A DNA stretch of 64,000 nt from Candidatus Binatia bacterium. Its GTDB lineage: Bacteria > Desulfobacterota > Binatia > HRBIN30. The notes beneath the pieces are model-generated. The model worked only from the letters and a program-made list of their open reading frames with translations. It did no database searches and was not told the DNA's origin. Location of the stretch: assembly GCA_026415395.1 (NCBI GenBank), contig JAOAHD010000002.1, positions 248,001 to 312,000 of the forward strand, written 5' to 3'. A program made the translations under genes and the position numbers. Positions within the stretch are counted from its first letter, which is position 1, and every line of letters starts with the position of its first letter. Shown here one piece after another: positions 55,707 to 64,000 of this stretch.

Positions 55707-57893
55707 ATGCCAGGGTTTGGTCGTGCGGCGTCGGCGCTGTTCTTGGGTTGCGCATTTTTCGCGGCTGGAGCGCGGGCGCTCTGTCCGGGGGATTGCAACC
55801 GCAACGGTGAGGTCACCGTGGATGAAGTGATCCTCAGCGTGCGCTTGGTCCTACAGGAAGAGAGCCTTGGAGCGTGCGCGGCGGCGGACGCCAACGGCAA
55901 CGGTGAGGTTACGGTAGACGAAATTGTGCGCGCGGTGCGCGCGGTGCTGGAGGGCTGTCCCGGGTCGGTGGTCTACTACGACCGCGAAGACCTGCGCCGC
56001 ACGAATCCGTTCCCGGATGACTACTGGCTCGCGGACGATGCGAATCAGCCGACGGGGGTGCGGTTGAACATTGCGCCCCCGGTTGCCACCAGCGATGTAA
56101 ACGGCATCTTCCGCATTTTGCTCCGCGAGGTAAACCGCCTCGATGGCTTTAGCCCCATTGCCCATTTTGTCATCGAGCTGAGCGACGCGCCCGATCTCCA
56201 ATCCCTGCCGCTTACGCCCGCGGAATCTTTGGAAAGCGGGCAGAGCATCGGCTTGTTCGATCTCACCCCTGGATCGCCCACGTTCGGCCAGCGCGTGCCG
56301 TTTCGGATCATGGTGCGCGATGAAGCCAGCGTGCTCGGCGTGCGCAGCCACAGTCTCTTGCTCTTCCCTTCCATCTCGTTAACGCCGGGGGGACGGTACG
56401 GCTTGGTGGTGGCTGCGCCGCTGCGGAATGTCGCGGGAGAGCCGTTTCGCCCCACGCCGTTTTTCCGGCGCGTGCTCGGAGCCGAGCAAGCGGGCGACAG
56501 CGCTGCGGTACGCAAGGTGCGAGCGCTCAGCCGTGAGGTGCTCAGTGTGGTCGCAGAGCGAGAACCGGCGCTTGCGAGCTCTGCCTTGCTAGCCGTTCGC
56601 TTGTCGGTGCGCAGCATGCGCAGCATTGCTGACGACTTGCTGGCCATCAAAGAGCAGGTGGACAACGCCCCGCCGCCTCGATTCGAGGTCTCTCTGGTCA
56701 CGCCGGAAAGTTCACCGACGAGTGCTGTGGCTGCCATTGTGCGAGGCACCTGGGAGGCGCCGGATTGGCGCGACGGCTTGTACTTGGCGCGCGACGCCAA
56801 TGGGCGCCCGCGGCAAACCAAGACCAATCGCGTCGGCTTCGTTCTGGCGTTGCCCAAAGCCAGCCTGGAGCGGCCTGCGCCCATTACCATGTACCAGCAT
56901 GGCAACCCGGGAAGCGCGGAGCGTGAGGTGCCCATCGAGGCGCGCGATTATCTGGCAAGCGCGGGATTTGCGGTGGCAGGGTTTACCGACAATTTGAATC
57001 GCGAAGTCAGCGCCGGCGCAACCAACCAGGAAGAGGCCATTGTGCGGCAGGTGACCGCAGTGTTCTTCGCTCTCGTGCAAGATCGCCGCATCCCCGATTA
57101 CTGGACGGAGCTCAACGCCGAACAACTGGCTTTCGTGCGCTTGCTCAAAAGCCTCGGCTCGTTGGACGTGCTGCCGGTGGGGGCGCCGGACGGAGTGCCG
57201 GATCTCGATCCTTCGCTGCCCCTTACCTACGTAGGCATCAGTCAGGGTGCAAATTATGCCCCGGGCTTGTTGCCGTACGCACCCGAAATTGGCGCGGCTG
57301 CGTTGGTAGTTGGCGGGGCGCGTCTCACGGAAACGTTGATCCACCAGCGGCCCGATGACTTCGTGCGTCTGCTCGGCCAAGTGTTCCCCAACATGACGCC
57401 GGCCGATATTTGGACCGCCATGTCGCTCTTCCAGCACGGCTTCGATCGGCAAGACGAACACAATCACGGCCGTTTTTTGTATCGCGAACCGTTGGAAGTG
57501 GCCGGCACACGCAAAAAAGCGAGCGTGTTGCTCACCGAGGGCTTGGAAGATTCGCTAGTTCCCAACCACACCACCGAAGCCTTGGCCTGGCTCATGGGAC
57601 CCATTCCCCACCTTGCCCCGGTGCAACGCCCGGTGCCGTTTTTGTCAGTCGTCAGCGGACCCTTGCAGGGCAACATCGATGCCCAGACCACCGCTGCCTT
57701 TTTCCAGTTCGTCCCCACCGGAATTCCTAATCTACCCCCGACACCCGGCTGCGCGGCACTCTCGCCGGCCATCGGCAGTGAAGGCCATTACTGTGCGCAA
57801 GACGCAGCCGAAGCCCGCCGCCAACGCATCGAATTCCTGCGCTCCGCCCTAGAAGGAGCGGCCCCGCGCATCATCGACCCGTTCGCTCCGTAG
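55707..57893 (+). CDS. secreted alpha/beta hydrolase-like protein with N-terminal dockerin-like domain
   Basis: 728 aa. Signal peptide (ALFLGCAFFAAGARA). Residues 26-85 form two EF-hand loops, CPGDCNRNGEVTVDEVI and ADANGNGEVTVDEIV, ending LEGCPG. After a beta-rich region come hydrolase features: PITMYQHGNPGSAER, a Ser elbow LTYVGISQGANYAPG, ASVLLTEGLEDSLVPNHTTE with an acidic residue and His. The triad order fits the fold, but the elbow GISQG is slightly non-standard. Likely an extracellular esterase or lipase-like enzyme. Divergent from the cytochrome cluster and sharing its dockerin-like domain. Confidence 0.75.
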   Translation: MPGFGRAASALFLGCAFFAAGARALCPGDCNRNGEVTVDEVILSVRLVLQEESLGACAAADANGNGEVTVDEIVRAVRAVLEGCPGSVVYYDREDLRRTNPFPDDYWLADDANQPTGVRLNIAPPVATSDVNGIFRILLREVNRLDGFSPIAHFVIELSDAPDLQSLPLTPAESLESGQSIGLFDLTPGSPTFGQRVPFRIMVRDEASVLGVRSHSLLLFPSISLTPGGRYGLVVAAPLRNVAGEPFRPTPFFRRVLGAEQAGDSAAVRKVRALSREVLSVVAEREPALASSALLAVRLSVRSMRSIADDLLAIKEQVDNAPPPRFEVSLVTPESSPTSAVAAIVRGTWEAPDWRDGLYLARDANGRPRQTKTNRVGFVLALPKASLERPAPITMYQHGNPGSAEREVPIEARDYLASAGFAVAGFTDNLNREVSAGATNQEEAIVRQVTAVFFALVQDRRIPDYWTELNAEQLAFVRLLKSLGSLDVLPVGAPDGVPDLDPSLPLTYVGISQGANYAPGLLPYAPEIGAAALVVGGARLTETLIHQRPDDFVRLLGQVFPNMTPADIWTAMSLFQHGFDRQDEHNHGRFLYREPLEVAGTRKKASVLLTEGLEDSLVPNHTTEALAWLMGPIPHLAPVQRPVPFLSVVSGPLQGNIDAQTTAAFFQFVPTGIPNLPPTPGCAALSPAIGSEGHYCAQDAAEARRQRIEFLRSALEGAAPRIIDPFAP

Positions 57894-58124
57894 GGAGTTT
57901 TGCAGCCGGCCGCTACCGAACATCCATTGAATCGAGGCGATGCATGCCGGCGCGATGCTCAATCCCGCATGCCCGGCAAACCTCCGGGCGACACGCACCG
58001 TGATCGGCCAAGGTGGCGGCAACGCAGGCGTCGCCCGAACGGTCCGATGCGCTGCATGCGGGCGGCGGGGCGAACATGTTGGAGGCGAGGGCCGTGCGCC
58101 CGGAGAGGGCCGAGGTGGCGGTTC

Positions 58125-60488
58125 TCAGCGGCACACTGATTTGTAGAGAGCGTCTAGGCGGGCGCGGAGCTCGTGGTCACTGAGGCCAGGCATGGCTGGC
58201 TTGAGCTCTTGTAAGCGGGCACACGCAGCTTTCGTGGCGCCATTTTCCTGATCCAAGCGGGCGAGTTGGTATTGACCTTCGTACCAGGGGGCATCCCCCG
58301 GCCGGGCCGCTTCGGTGTAGCGCTTCCACAATTGCACGGCCTCTTCGCGGCGGCCGCGCGCTTCTACCAGGCGCGCCAGTGCACGCAGCAACGGCAGCGA
58401 ATTCGGTTTGGCTTCCAACGCTCGACGATAAAGCTGCTCGGCGCGTTCGAGGTCTCCAGTGTTTTCGTAAAGGCGCGTCAAGGTCAGTTCGCCGCTTTCG
58501 TTCAATGCGCCCGCTTCCGCCAGCGCACGGTACAACTGCAGCGCCACCCTCTGAGCAGCCACGTCGGCACTGGCATCGCCGGCATTGCGCAGGGCGGTGC
58601 CCTTGCGGATGAACTTGATTGCTAACTGTTCCACTTCCTCTTTTCCGTACTGCTGCAGGAGCTTGGCCCCGTTGCGGCCGGCTTCCTGTTCCGCGGCCGG
58701 GAACTGCGCCAGTTCAGCCAATGCCAACAAGCGCAGCCGCACCACCGCGGGTACAAGCTCCGCCTGCTGCGGGTAACGTTGCTCGAAGCCATCCAACATT
58801 TGGGCAATCGCCTGCCAATTGGGTTCCGGCTGCCAACTTTCCCACGCGGCTTGCAGCAACACGAGCTTCGCCCGCATGCTGCTCAGCGCCTGTTTGTCCA
58901 TGGTCTTGCCTTCCTCCGCGCGTGCCAGCTCAGCACTCAAGGCCCGCAGTTCCTCGCCAACCTCTTGCATAGCCGACTCGCTCGGACGCCCTCTCGTTCC
59001 GAGCAAAGCCACGCGACACTGCAACGCACCGAAGCGAGCGCGGAGCTTGAATTCGGCATCGCCGGTAACGTTGCGGTAGTACTCGAGCGCCTCGGCGCAC
59101 TGCTGCCGGCGCTGCAGGAGCTCGCCAAGGCGAAAATACGCTTCGTAAGCAAATCGGTGCTGGGGGAAGCGTTCTACGTAATCGCGCAGCGCCCGTTCGT
59201 ATTCGGGCGTGTCCGCCGCTTCGGGTTTGTCGGCGGCAAGCTTCTCGCGGGCTTTAAAGCGCAAGTAGGCAGCTTCGGCCGCGTCTTCTTTCCGTTGCAG
59301 GGTGAGGGCTTGCTCGAGCTCGCGAGCCGCTGCCTCCCACGAACCGAGCTGAAAATAGGCCAAGCCCAGCAAATACCTCCGCTCGGCGTCGAGAGCAGGC
59401 GAAAGTTGCGTCCCTTTGGCCATGTCCTCCAGAGTGCGCACGGCCTGCGTGAACTCTTTTCGCTGCAACATCATCTTCACTAGCTCCAAACGCGCCCGCG
59501 GGCTGGTGGCATCTTGCGCGTACTTGGTGGGATCGTCCACCGATGCGAGCAGCAACTGCTGCGCTCGCTCTTCCCACGCCCCACCGGCACGCCGCACGCG
59601 TTCCAGCAAGGCCACGGCTTCCTTGCGCTGGCGTTCGCCGTCCGGGCCCGCGCTTTTCTTCGCCAGCTCGAGCAATGCACGAGCCCGCAAAAATAAAGCG
59701 CGGGGATCTCCGCTATCGGGTCCAGCGAGTGCGGCGGACACCTTCACCGCTTCGGCGTAGCGTCCGTTGCGCACTAAGCCATCGAGGAGCGCAAGCCGTG
59801 CCTTCAGGCGGCGGTCGGGCGGGTTTTGCGGGTCATCGGCAACTGCTTGCAAGTCCTCGATCGCAGCGTCGAACTCGCCAAGCTCGAGGGCACACAACCC
59901 GCGGCCGAGCAAGCTTTCTCGTTGTAAGTCGGTGGTCTTCTCCCCGCCGAGAAAGCTCGCGAAACCGCTCGCCGCCTTTTCGAGCAGCGCCTTGCGCTGC
60001 GCCCCGTCGAACAGGCGAGCGCCGTAAAACCGCACCCAGTTCAAGTAATACAACGCCTGCGCGCCGATCGCTTGCCCTTGGCGATACTCCGGGGAATCGT
60101 AAAGCGCCTCGAGGTCGCCATCTTCCTCGATGACCCTTTTCACCATCCGTTCGAGCTGGCCGCCGGTTTTTTCGTAAATCGCTTCCAACGGCTGGCTCAC
60201 GGTACGGTACGCTTCGAGCAATGTGGCGCGATCCTTTCCTTCGGTGCCGCTTTGTATCCCGCGGTCCATCAACGCGATGAACTGGAGCGCCGCAGGGCCG
60301 AGACGTTCCACTGCGGCCTGCAAGGCTGCCGGCTCCGCCGGTGGCTGACCAGCAGGCCAGTGGGCAATCGCGCGCCGAACCTCGGCTTGGATCTCGCTCG
60401 CGCTTTGGGCGTACACCGCGGCGCCCCCGAAACCTGCAAGGAGCGCGCAGGCAAGGGCAGCCGCGCAGCGTGGGACCACGAAACTCAC
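58125..60488 (-). CDS. exported tetratricopeptide-repeat protein
   Basis: 787 aa starting with GTG 60488, which overlaps the previous stop (GTGA). Signal peptide (LACALLAGFGGAAVYA). Most of the protein is helical repeats with typical TPR spacing and residues (YLLGLAYFQLGSWEAAARELEQA, LTLTRLYENTGDLERAEQLYRRALEA). It likely acts in the periplasm as a scaffold. Last gene of the ExbB-ExbD-vWA-TPR operon. Function by itself unknown; similar TPR proteins go with Bat-type and Tol/gliding machines. Confidence 0.82.
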   Translation of the reverse strand: MSFVVPRCAAALACALLAGFGGAAVYAQSASEIQAEVRRAIAHWPAGQPPAEPAALQAAVERLGPAALQFIALMDRGIQSGTEGKDRATLLEAYRTVSQPLEAIYEKTGGQLERMVKRVIEEDGDLEALYDSPEYRQGQAIGAQALYYLNWVRFYGARLFDGAQRKALLEKAASGFASFLGGEKTTDLQRESLLGRGLCALELGEFDAAIEDLQAVADDPQNPPDRRLKARLALLDGLVRNGRYAEAVKVSAALAGPDSGDPRALFLRARALLELAKKSAGPDGERQRKEAVALLERVRRAGGAWEERAQQLLLASVDDPTKYAQDATSPRARLELVKMMLQRKEFTQAVRTLEDMAKGTQLSPALDAERRYLLGLAYFQLGSWEAAARELEQALTLQRKEDAAEAAYLRFKAREKLAADKPEAADTPEYERALRDYVERFPQHRFAYEAYFRLGELLQRRQQCAEALEYYRNVTGDAEFKLRARFGALQCRVALLGTRGRPSESAMQEVGEELRALSAELARAEEGKTMDKQALSSMRAKLVLLQAAWESWQPEPNWQAIAQMLDGFEQRYPQQAELVPAVVRLRLLALAELAQFPAAEQEAGRNGAKLLQQYGKEEVEQLAIKFIRKGTALRNAGDASADVAAQRVALQLYRALAEAGALNESGELTLTRLYENTGDLERAEQLYRRALEAKPNSLPLLRALARLVEARGRREEAVQLWKRYTEAARPGDAPWYEGQYQLARLDQENGATKAACARLQELKPAMPGLSDHELRARLDALYKSVCR

Positions 60489-61624
60489 AGAAGCTCCTTC
60501 ACGTACTTTGCCATTTCAGTTTTCCAACGAGAGCCGAACGTCAGCTCGAGGATGGTCCGCATCAGCACCTTGTTGTTTCCGAGCTGGACCATCTCCCCGC
60601 CGCCGAGTTTGCTCAGTTCGCCGAACACGCGCGCCACCTCTTTGTAATGCTCGGGCATGGGTGACGGCTTGTACGGCTCGCTGCCGTGCAAAGAGCGCCA
60701 CATGAAACGATCGAAGATTTCGTGCGATGGTTGGGTCACGTCAATGGCGCTGAAGTACCCGCCTTGTTGGCGAAACTCGCGCACGATCCGTTTCACTTCG
60801 TCGACCTCCCACGAATGCGGCGGAGCATCGCCGACCAAAATGATCACCTTCTTTGCTTGCTTGCGCCACTTGAGCTCGTGCACCGCGGTATCGAGTGCAT
60901 CTTTGACGGCTTCCTCCCAATCGCCCCCACCGCCGGCTTGGATGGTGGAAAGAAAGTCGACCAACTTTTGGGTGTTGAAACTCAGGTCGGTCCATTTGAC
61001 CACGTAGTCGTCGCCCTTGTCCCGAAAGACGACGATGCCCACGCGTGTGGTCGGCACCAATCTTTGCAGGGTGGCAACGAACTCCTTCAAACGTCCGCGA
61101 ACTTCGTCGATCACGAACTGCATGCTGTGGGTGGTATCGATGACCAAAACCACATCGAGCCCCACCTTGCGCAATCCGCCCACGTACTCGCCAAAGCGCC
61201 CGCCGAGGCCGCCAATGCCACCTCCGCCCGCGCCAAACGACACCGGCACCGCCATGTCGACTACCGGTCCACCAATTTTCGGCCCGAAGCCCCCGATGCT
61301 GGGCAGTTCCGGTGCACGCACCCCTTGCACCGCGGGGCTTCCCGCCTGCGCCTTTTGCGGGAGTGCAGTCTCGGGCTTGAGCGCCCCAGCCACATCCCGC
61401 AGGGAATCGGCACCTTCGAAGACCTCCTCACCGGGAACCGCTTCCTCCTCCACTTTTACGCGGATTTGTTCGATCTTTTGAATGACCGTCAGCGTGACCG
61501 TCGCGAATACGAACAAGAGCCCCACGTGCACCAATCCCGACACCACGAACCAACGGGCGGTGCGCCCCGGGCGCGGCGCCCACGGATCGAAAGGTTTTTG
61601 CGGCGAAGCAGGTGCAGCGGGCAT
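60485..61624 (-). CDS. membrane-anchored vWA-domain protein, TonB-like topology
   Basis: 379 aa. Short cytoplasmic tail, one membrane helix (WFVVSGLVHVGLLFVFATVTL, about residues 25-45), then a Pro/Gly-rich periplasmic stretch as in TonB, followed by a von Willebrand A domain: metal site DVVLVIDTTHSMQFV (DxTxS rather than DxSxS), VGIVVFRDKG and IILVGDAPPHSW. It sits directly after ExbD and could replace TonB/TolA as the load-bearing component driven by the ExbBD motor. That role is inferred from position and topology. Stop overlaps the TPR start. Confidence 0.8.
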   Translation of the reverse strand: MPAAPASPQKPFDPWAPRPGRTARWFVVSGLVHVGLLFVFATVTLTVIQKIEQIRVKVEEEAVPGEEVFEGADSLRDVAGALKPETALPQKAQAGSPAVQGVRAPELPSIGGFGPKIGGPVVDMAVPVSFGAGGGGIGGLGGRFGEYVGGLRKVGLDVVLVIDTTHSMQFVIDEVRGRLKEFVATLQRLVPTTRVGIVVFRDKGDDYVVKWTDLSFNTQKLVDFLSTIQAGGGGDWEEAVKDALDTAVHELKWRKQAKKVIILVGDAPPHSWEVDEVKRIVREFRQQGGYFSAIDVTQPSHEIFDRFMWRSLHGSEPYKPSPMPEHYKEVARVFGELSKLGGGEMVQLGNNKVLMRTILELTFGSRWKTEMAKYVKELL

Positions 61625-61639
61625 AGAGAGCAGGCGAGC

Positions 61640-62056
61640 TTAGTTCAGACGCCGTCGCTCAGCGGCAATGGCAATTTGCGTGGCCCCGGCTTTTTGGGCA
61701 AGCGACAGGATTTTCACCGCTTGACCAAAGAGCACATCGCGATCGCCCTCGAGGACCACGGGCACGTCAGGCCGCGCTTGGATGAGCTGGCGCAGCGTGT
61801 CTTCGAGCTGCTCGTAGGGAGTGAGTTGTGCGTTCACGTAAATGTCGTTCTGAGGTGTCACCGTGATCGTGATTTCCCGCGGTTGCGCGGCGGTGGCATC
61901 CACTTCCGGTAGGCTGATCTTGGCTCCGGACTCGACCATAGCCGCGCTGGTGACCATGAAGATAATCAGCAACACGAGGAAAATATCGGTGAGCGGCGTG
62001 ATGTTGATTTCCGAGACAATGCCCTTGAGGCCACGATGCCGAGTACTAAACGCCAC
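61640..62056 (-). CDS. exbD: ExbD/TolR-family biopolymer transport protein
   Basis: 138 aa starting at GTG 62056 with GGGAGG upstream. One membrane helix with the conserved Asp of the proton pathway (NITPLTDIFLVLLIIFMV), then a periplasmic domain ending VKILSLAQKAGATQIAIAAE. Partner of ExbB in the proton-driven motor. It overlaps the ExbB stop by 11 nt. Confidence 0.92.
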   Translation of the reverse strand: MAFSTRHRGLKGIVSEINITPLTDIFLVLLIIFMVTSAAMVESGAKISLPEVDATAAQPREITITVTPQNDIYVNAQLTPYEQLEDTLRQLIQARPDVPVVLEGDRDVLFGQAVKILSLAQKAGATQIAIAAERRRLN

Positions 62057-62687
62057 GGGCCTTCCTCCCTAGGTGGATGGCATCGAGAACACGATTGCAC
62101 GCAATCGTGAGCGCAGCTTCGATGCGTTCAATCTGGGTTTGGAAAAAGTTGTAAAACACGAGTGCAACGATGGCGACGCCTAGGCCCAAGGCCGTGGCCA
62201 CGAGCGCTTCGGAAATCCCGGCGGCGACTACAGAAAAGCCGCCGCTGCCCATCACCGCCATGCTGTGAAACGCTTTGATAATGCCCACCACTGTGCCGAA
62301 CAGACCAATAAACGGCGCGGAGCTGCTCACCGTGCCAAGCACCCAAAGCGGCCCCTTAAGAGCTTCGATCTCTTCAAAGCGCTTGTCCTCGGTCAAATCC
62401 GACAAGTACTCGAGCGAGTCGGTGGCGTGCCGCGCAATCACGTCGGAAAAGATTCGCCCGGCTGGCGTACTCGCTTGAGCTTGTGTCGCTTGGAGTGCGG
62501 TTTGGAAGTCGCCGCTTTCCAGCGGCGAGCGGATGGCCTCAGCCAATTGCAAGGTTTGCGGAATGATTCCGCGCAGCGACCACGCGCGTTCTAGGATAAT
62601 CGTTACCGTTGCCACGGAAAACGCGAGCAAGGGGTAGGTGGCAATCCACCCTTGCTGAATCATGTCGAGTACACTTAGACCCTCCAC
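62046..62687 (-). CDS. exbB: ExbB/TolQ-family proton channel (MotA/TolQ/ExbB)
   Basis: 213 aa from GTG 62687, preferred because AGGAGG lies seven bases upstream; TTG 62705 would be six codons longer. Three helices. The conserved pore helix is SSSAPFIGLFGTVVGIIKAF, with a second GISEALVATALGLGVAIVAL. ExbB pentamers with ExbD use the proton gradient to energise periplasmic partners. First gene of this operon. Confidence 0.92.
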   Translation of the reverse strand: MEGLSVLDMIQQGWIATYPLLAFSVATVTIILERAWSLRGIIPQTLQLAEAIRSPLESGDFQTALQATQAQASTPAGRIFSDVIARHATDSLEYLSDLTEDKRFEEIEALKGPLWVLGTVSSSAPFIGLFGTVVGIIKAFHSMAVMGSGGFSVVAAGISEALVATALGLGVAIVALVFYNFFQTQIERIEAALTIACNRVLDAIHLGRKARGV

Positions 62688-63066
62688 AGTGCTTCCTCCT
62701 GACAAACGCTATCTTGTGCGAGCCATGCGAGTTTCATCGGGGCAAATTAGCGAGGGGAACTAGGTAGCGCGATACGGGCAAGGATCGGCGCAACACGATC
62801 GGGCAAGACGCCGCCATTACCTGGGCCTCGCTCCTCAGCGCAGGCCGCTACTGAAAGGCACCGCCGGTGGCAAGCATAAAGCGGCGGACCTGCTCCAACG
62901 GCCACCTGTGCGGTTTGCCGATGGGTGCCAACTGCACCGCGATCCGCGAACGGCGCCGATCGAGTCGGCCAGTGGCCAAGCCGATCGATGAACAGGTGAG
63001 GCTGGATGCTTTGGCAGAATTCGCTTGCACGGGGCCAACACTGTTGTTACGCGGCTGCATAAACGC
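62688..63066. other. 379-bp gap upstream of MBL-fold gene, nothing recognised
   Basis: Divergent gap between exbB and the MBL-fold gene, so both promoters should lie here. Short ORFs on both strands give Arg-rich or biased translations without family similarity. No convincing repeat or terminator was found. Confidence 0.4.
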
Positions 63067-63936
63067 ATGGGGTCGGATGTTGAGCGGAGCGCGCAGCTCA
63101 AGCTGCGTTTTTGGGGAGTGCGGGGAAGCTATCCGACTCCGGGGGCCAGCACTGCTCGTATCGGCGGCAATTCGGTGTGCATGGAGGTCGAGGCGGGCGG
63201 GGTTTCGCTCGCGTTCGACGCTGGCACTGGCCTCATTGCCCTGGGGCAGCGGCTCGTCAAGGAGCGCACGCGTGGCACGGTGCACGTGTTTCTCAGCCAC
63301 TACCATCACGATCACATCGAGGGACTGAGGTTTTTTCAACCAGCGTACCACCCCAACTGGCGCACGGTGGTTTACGGCCCGGCCTTGCCCGGTGCGCGGG
63401 TCGAGCAGGCATTGTCGTTAAGCATGGCGCCGCCATTTTTTCCTGTGGCCCTTCACGAGTTATCCGGCGTCGTCAAACTGCACTCGCTGCATCACGGGCA
63501 AGAGGTACGCCTCGGCACCAAGCCTGCGGTGAAAGTGCGCCTATTTGTGAGCCGAGCGCACCCAAAACTGGGCGTCGGCCTCTATCGCGTGGAGTGCGCG
63601 GGGAATAGAGTCGTATACGCCACCGACATCGAAAGCGCACGGGGCGGACTGGAAGACGTGGTCACGCTCGCCCGTGGTGCCGATGTTCTCGTACACGACG
63701 CCCAGTACACCGACGAGGAATACCGCGACGCCCTGCGCAGCCGTGTGGGCTGGGGTCACAGTACGGTGGCCATGGCTTGTGAGGCGGCGCGCTTAGCCGG
63801 CGTGCGGCGGCTCGTTCTGTACCATCACGACCCGAGTCACGACGATGCCACAATGCGCGCCCTCGATCGTGATGCCCGCCGTTTGTTCCGCGCTAGCGTG
63901 ATTGCGCGGGAGGGCATGGAAATAGAGGTGAAGTAG
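63067..63936 (+). CDS. MBL-fold metallo-hydrolase
   Basis: 289 aa from the ATG at 63067; an ATG at 63025 adds 14 residues. Metallo-beta-lactamase fold with the metal motif FLSHYHHDHIEGL, ligands GVGLYRVEC to YATDIES, and VLVHDAQYTDEEYRD and GWGHSTVAMACE for further ligands. FWGVRGSYPTPG near the N terminus is common in MBL proteins related to phosphodiesterases and RNase Z/PhnP-like enzymes. Substrate unknown; a cyclic nucleotide or phosphodiester is a reasonable guess. Confidence 0.82.
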   Translation: MGSDVERSAQLKLRFWGVRGSYPTPGASTARIGGNSVCMEVEAGGVSLAFDAGTGLIALGQRLVKERTRGTVHVFLSHYHHDHIEGLRFFQPAYHPNWRTVVYGPALPGARVEQALSLSMAPPFFPVALHELSGVVKLHSLHHGQEVRLGTKPAVKVRLFVSRAHPKLGVGLYRVECAGNRVVYATDIESARGGLEDVVTLARGADVLVHDAQYTDEEYRDALRSRVGWGHSTVAMACEAARLAGVRRLVLYHHDPSHDDATMRALDRDARRLFRASVIAREGMEIEVK

Positions 63937-64000
63937 CCTTGTCTGCGCTCCGGTCCGCATCGCGCGTGCAACCGTCAGCCCTCTACCGCTGCGCCGCCGG

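Noticed and set aside
60686-61912. 408-aa plus-strand ORF
   Set aside because: Antisense to the vWA and ExbD genes, which are clearly recognisable.
63942-64000. Open frame from a TTG to the window edge, possible start of another gene
   Set aside because: Only about 20 codons are visible, without a clear ribosome binding site or motif.

Overview
The window looks like chromosomal DNA from a high-GC, Gram-negative bacterium. Evidence for two membranes is strong: predicted outer-membrane barrels, several lipoproteins, a PpiD/SurA-type foldase and an ExbB/ExbD pair. No transposase, integrase, phage gene, CRISPR array or rRNA was seen, and I did not recognise a tRNA. Several secreted proteins carry a Cys-flanked EF-hand (dockerin-like) domain ending in GCP, and there are sulfatase-type enzymes and many multihaem cytochromes. 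From memory this mix fits the deltaproteobacterial-grade lineages, perhaps Candidatus Binatota. That placement is inference, not something the sequence proves.

Layout. 0-1.1 kb: end of trmD, a SAM-dependent RNA methyltransferase and rplS. 1.2-9 kb (minus strand): hydrolase, foldase, BolA, response regulator, GH36 alpha-galactosidase and MscS channel. 8.9-17.3 kb (mostly plus strand): tRNA-binding protein, acyl-CoA dehydrogenase, sulfatase-like lipoprotein, a small Cys-rich secreted protein, a matrixin-type protease with its partner, DMT transporter, VOC protein and M20 peptidase. 17.4-20.7 kb: sdhCAB in one tightly overlapped operon. 21-24 kb: DHH phosphoesterase, SDR and enoyl-CoA hydratase, bordered by two repeat-rich spacers. 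24.2-25.8 kb: a decayed secreted-protein gene. 26-33 kb: envelope and sugar enzymes. 32.9-38.1 kb: glycyl-tRNA synthetase, PPDK and shikimate dehydrogenase. 38.2-44.8 kb: a sigma factor/anti-sigma/secreted-protein operon divergent from a caspase-fold protein and an outer-membrane barrel. 44.8-46 kb: DAHP synthase.

The most striking region is 46.3-55.5 kb on the minus strand. Seven consecutive genes encode an OmcA/MtrC-like decahaem protein, a beta-barrel, a 7-haem lipoprotein, a 2-haem lipoprotein, a 4-haem periplasmic protein, a 22-haem lipoprotein built from nine tandem dihaem modules, and a 7-haem NapC/ImcH-like inner-membrane quinol oxidase. The last five junctions all overlap by 4 nt. 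Counting motifs gives 52 haem sites. Together these would form a complete route from the quinone pool, across periplasm and outer membrane, to the cell surface: a candidate extracellular electron transfer system. The decahaem protein carries an N-terminal dockerin-like domain instead of an obvious lipobox, which is unusual.

The right end (55.7-64 kb) holds a divergent dockerin-tagged secreted hydrolase, an ExbB-ExbD-vWA-TPR operon in which a periplasmic vWA protein sits where TonB/TolA would be expected, and an MBL-fold hydrolase. Genes elsewhere in the window look like ordinary housekeeping and lipid/aromatic metabolism.
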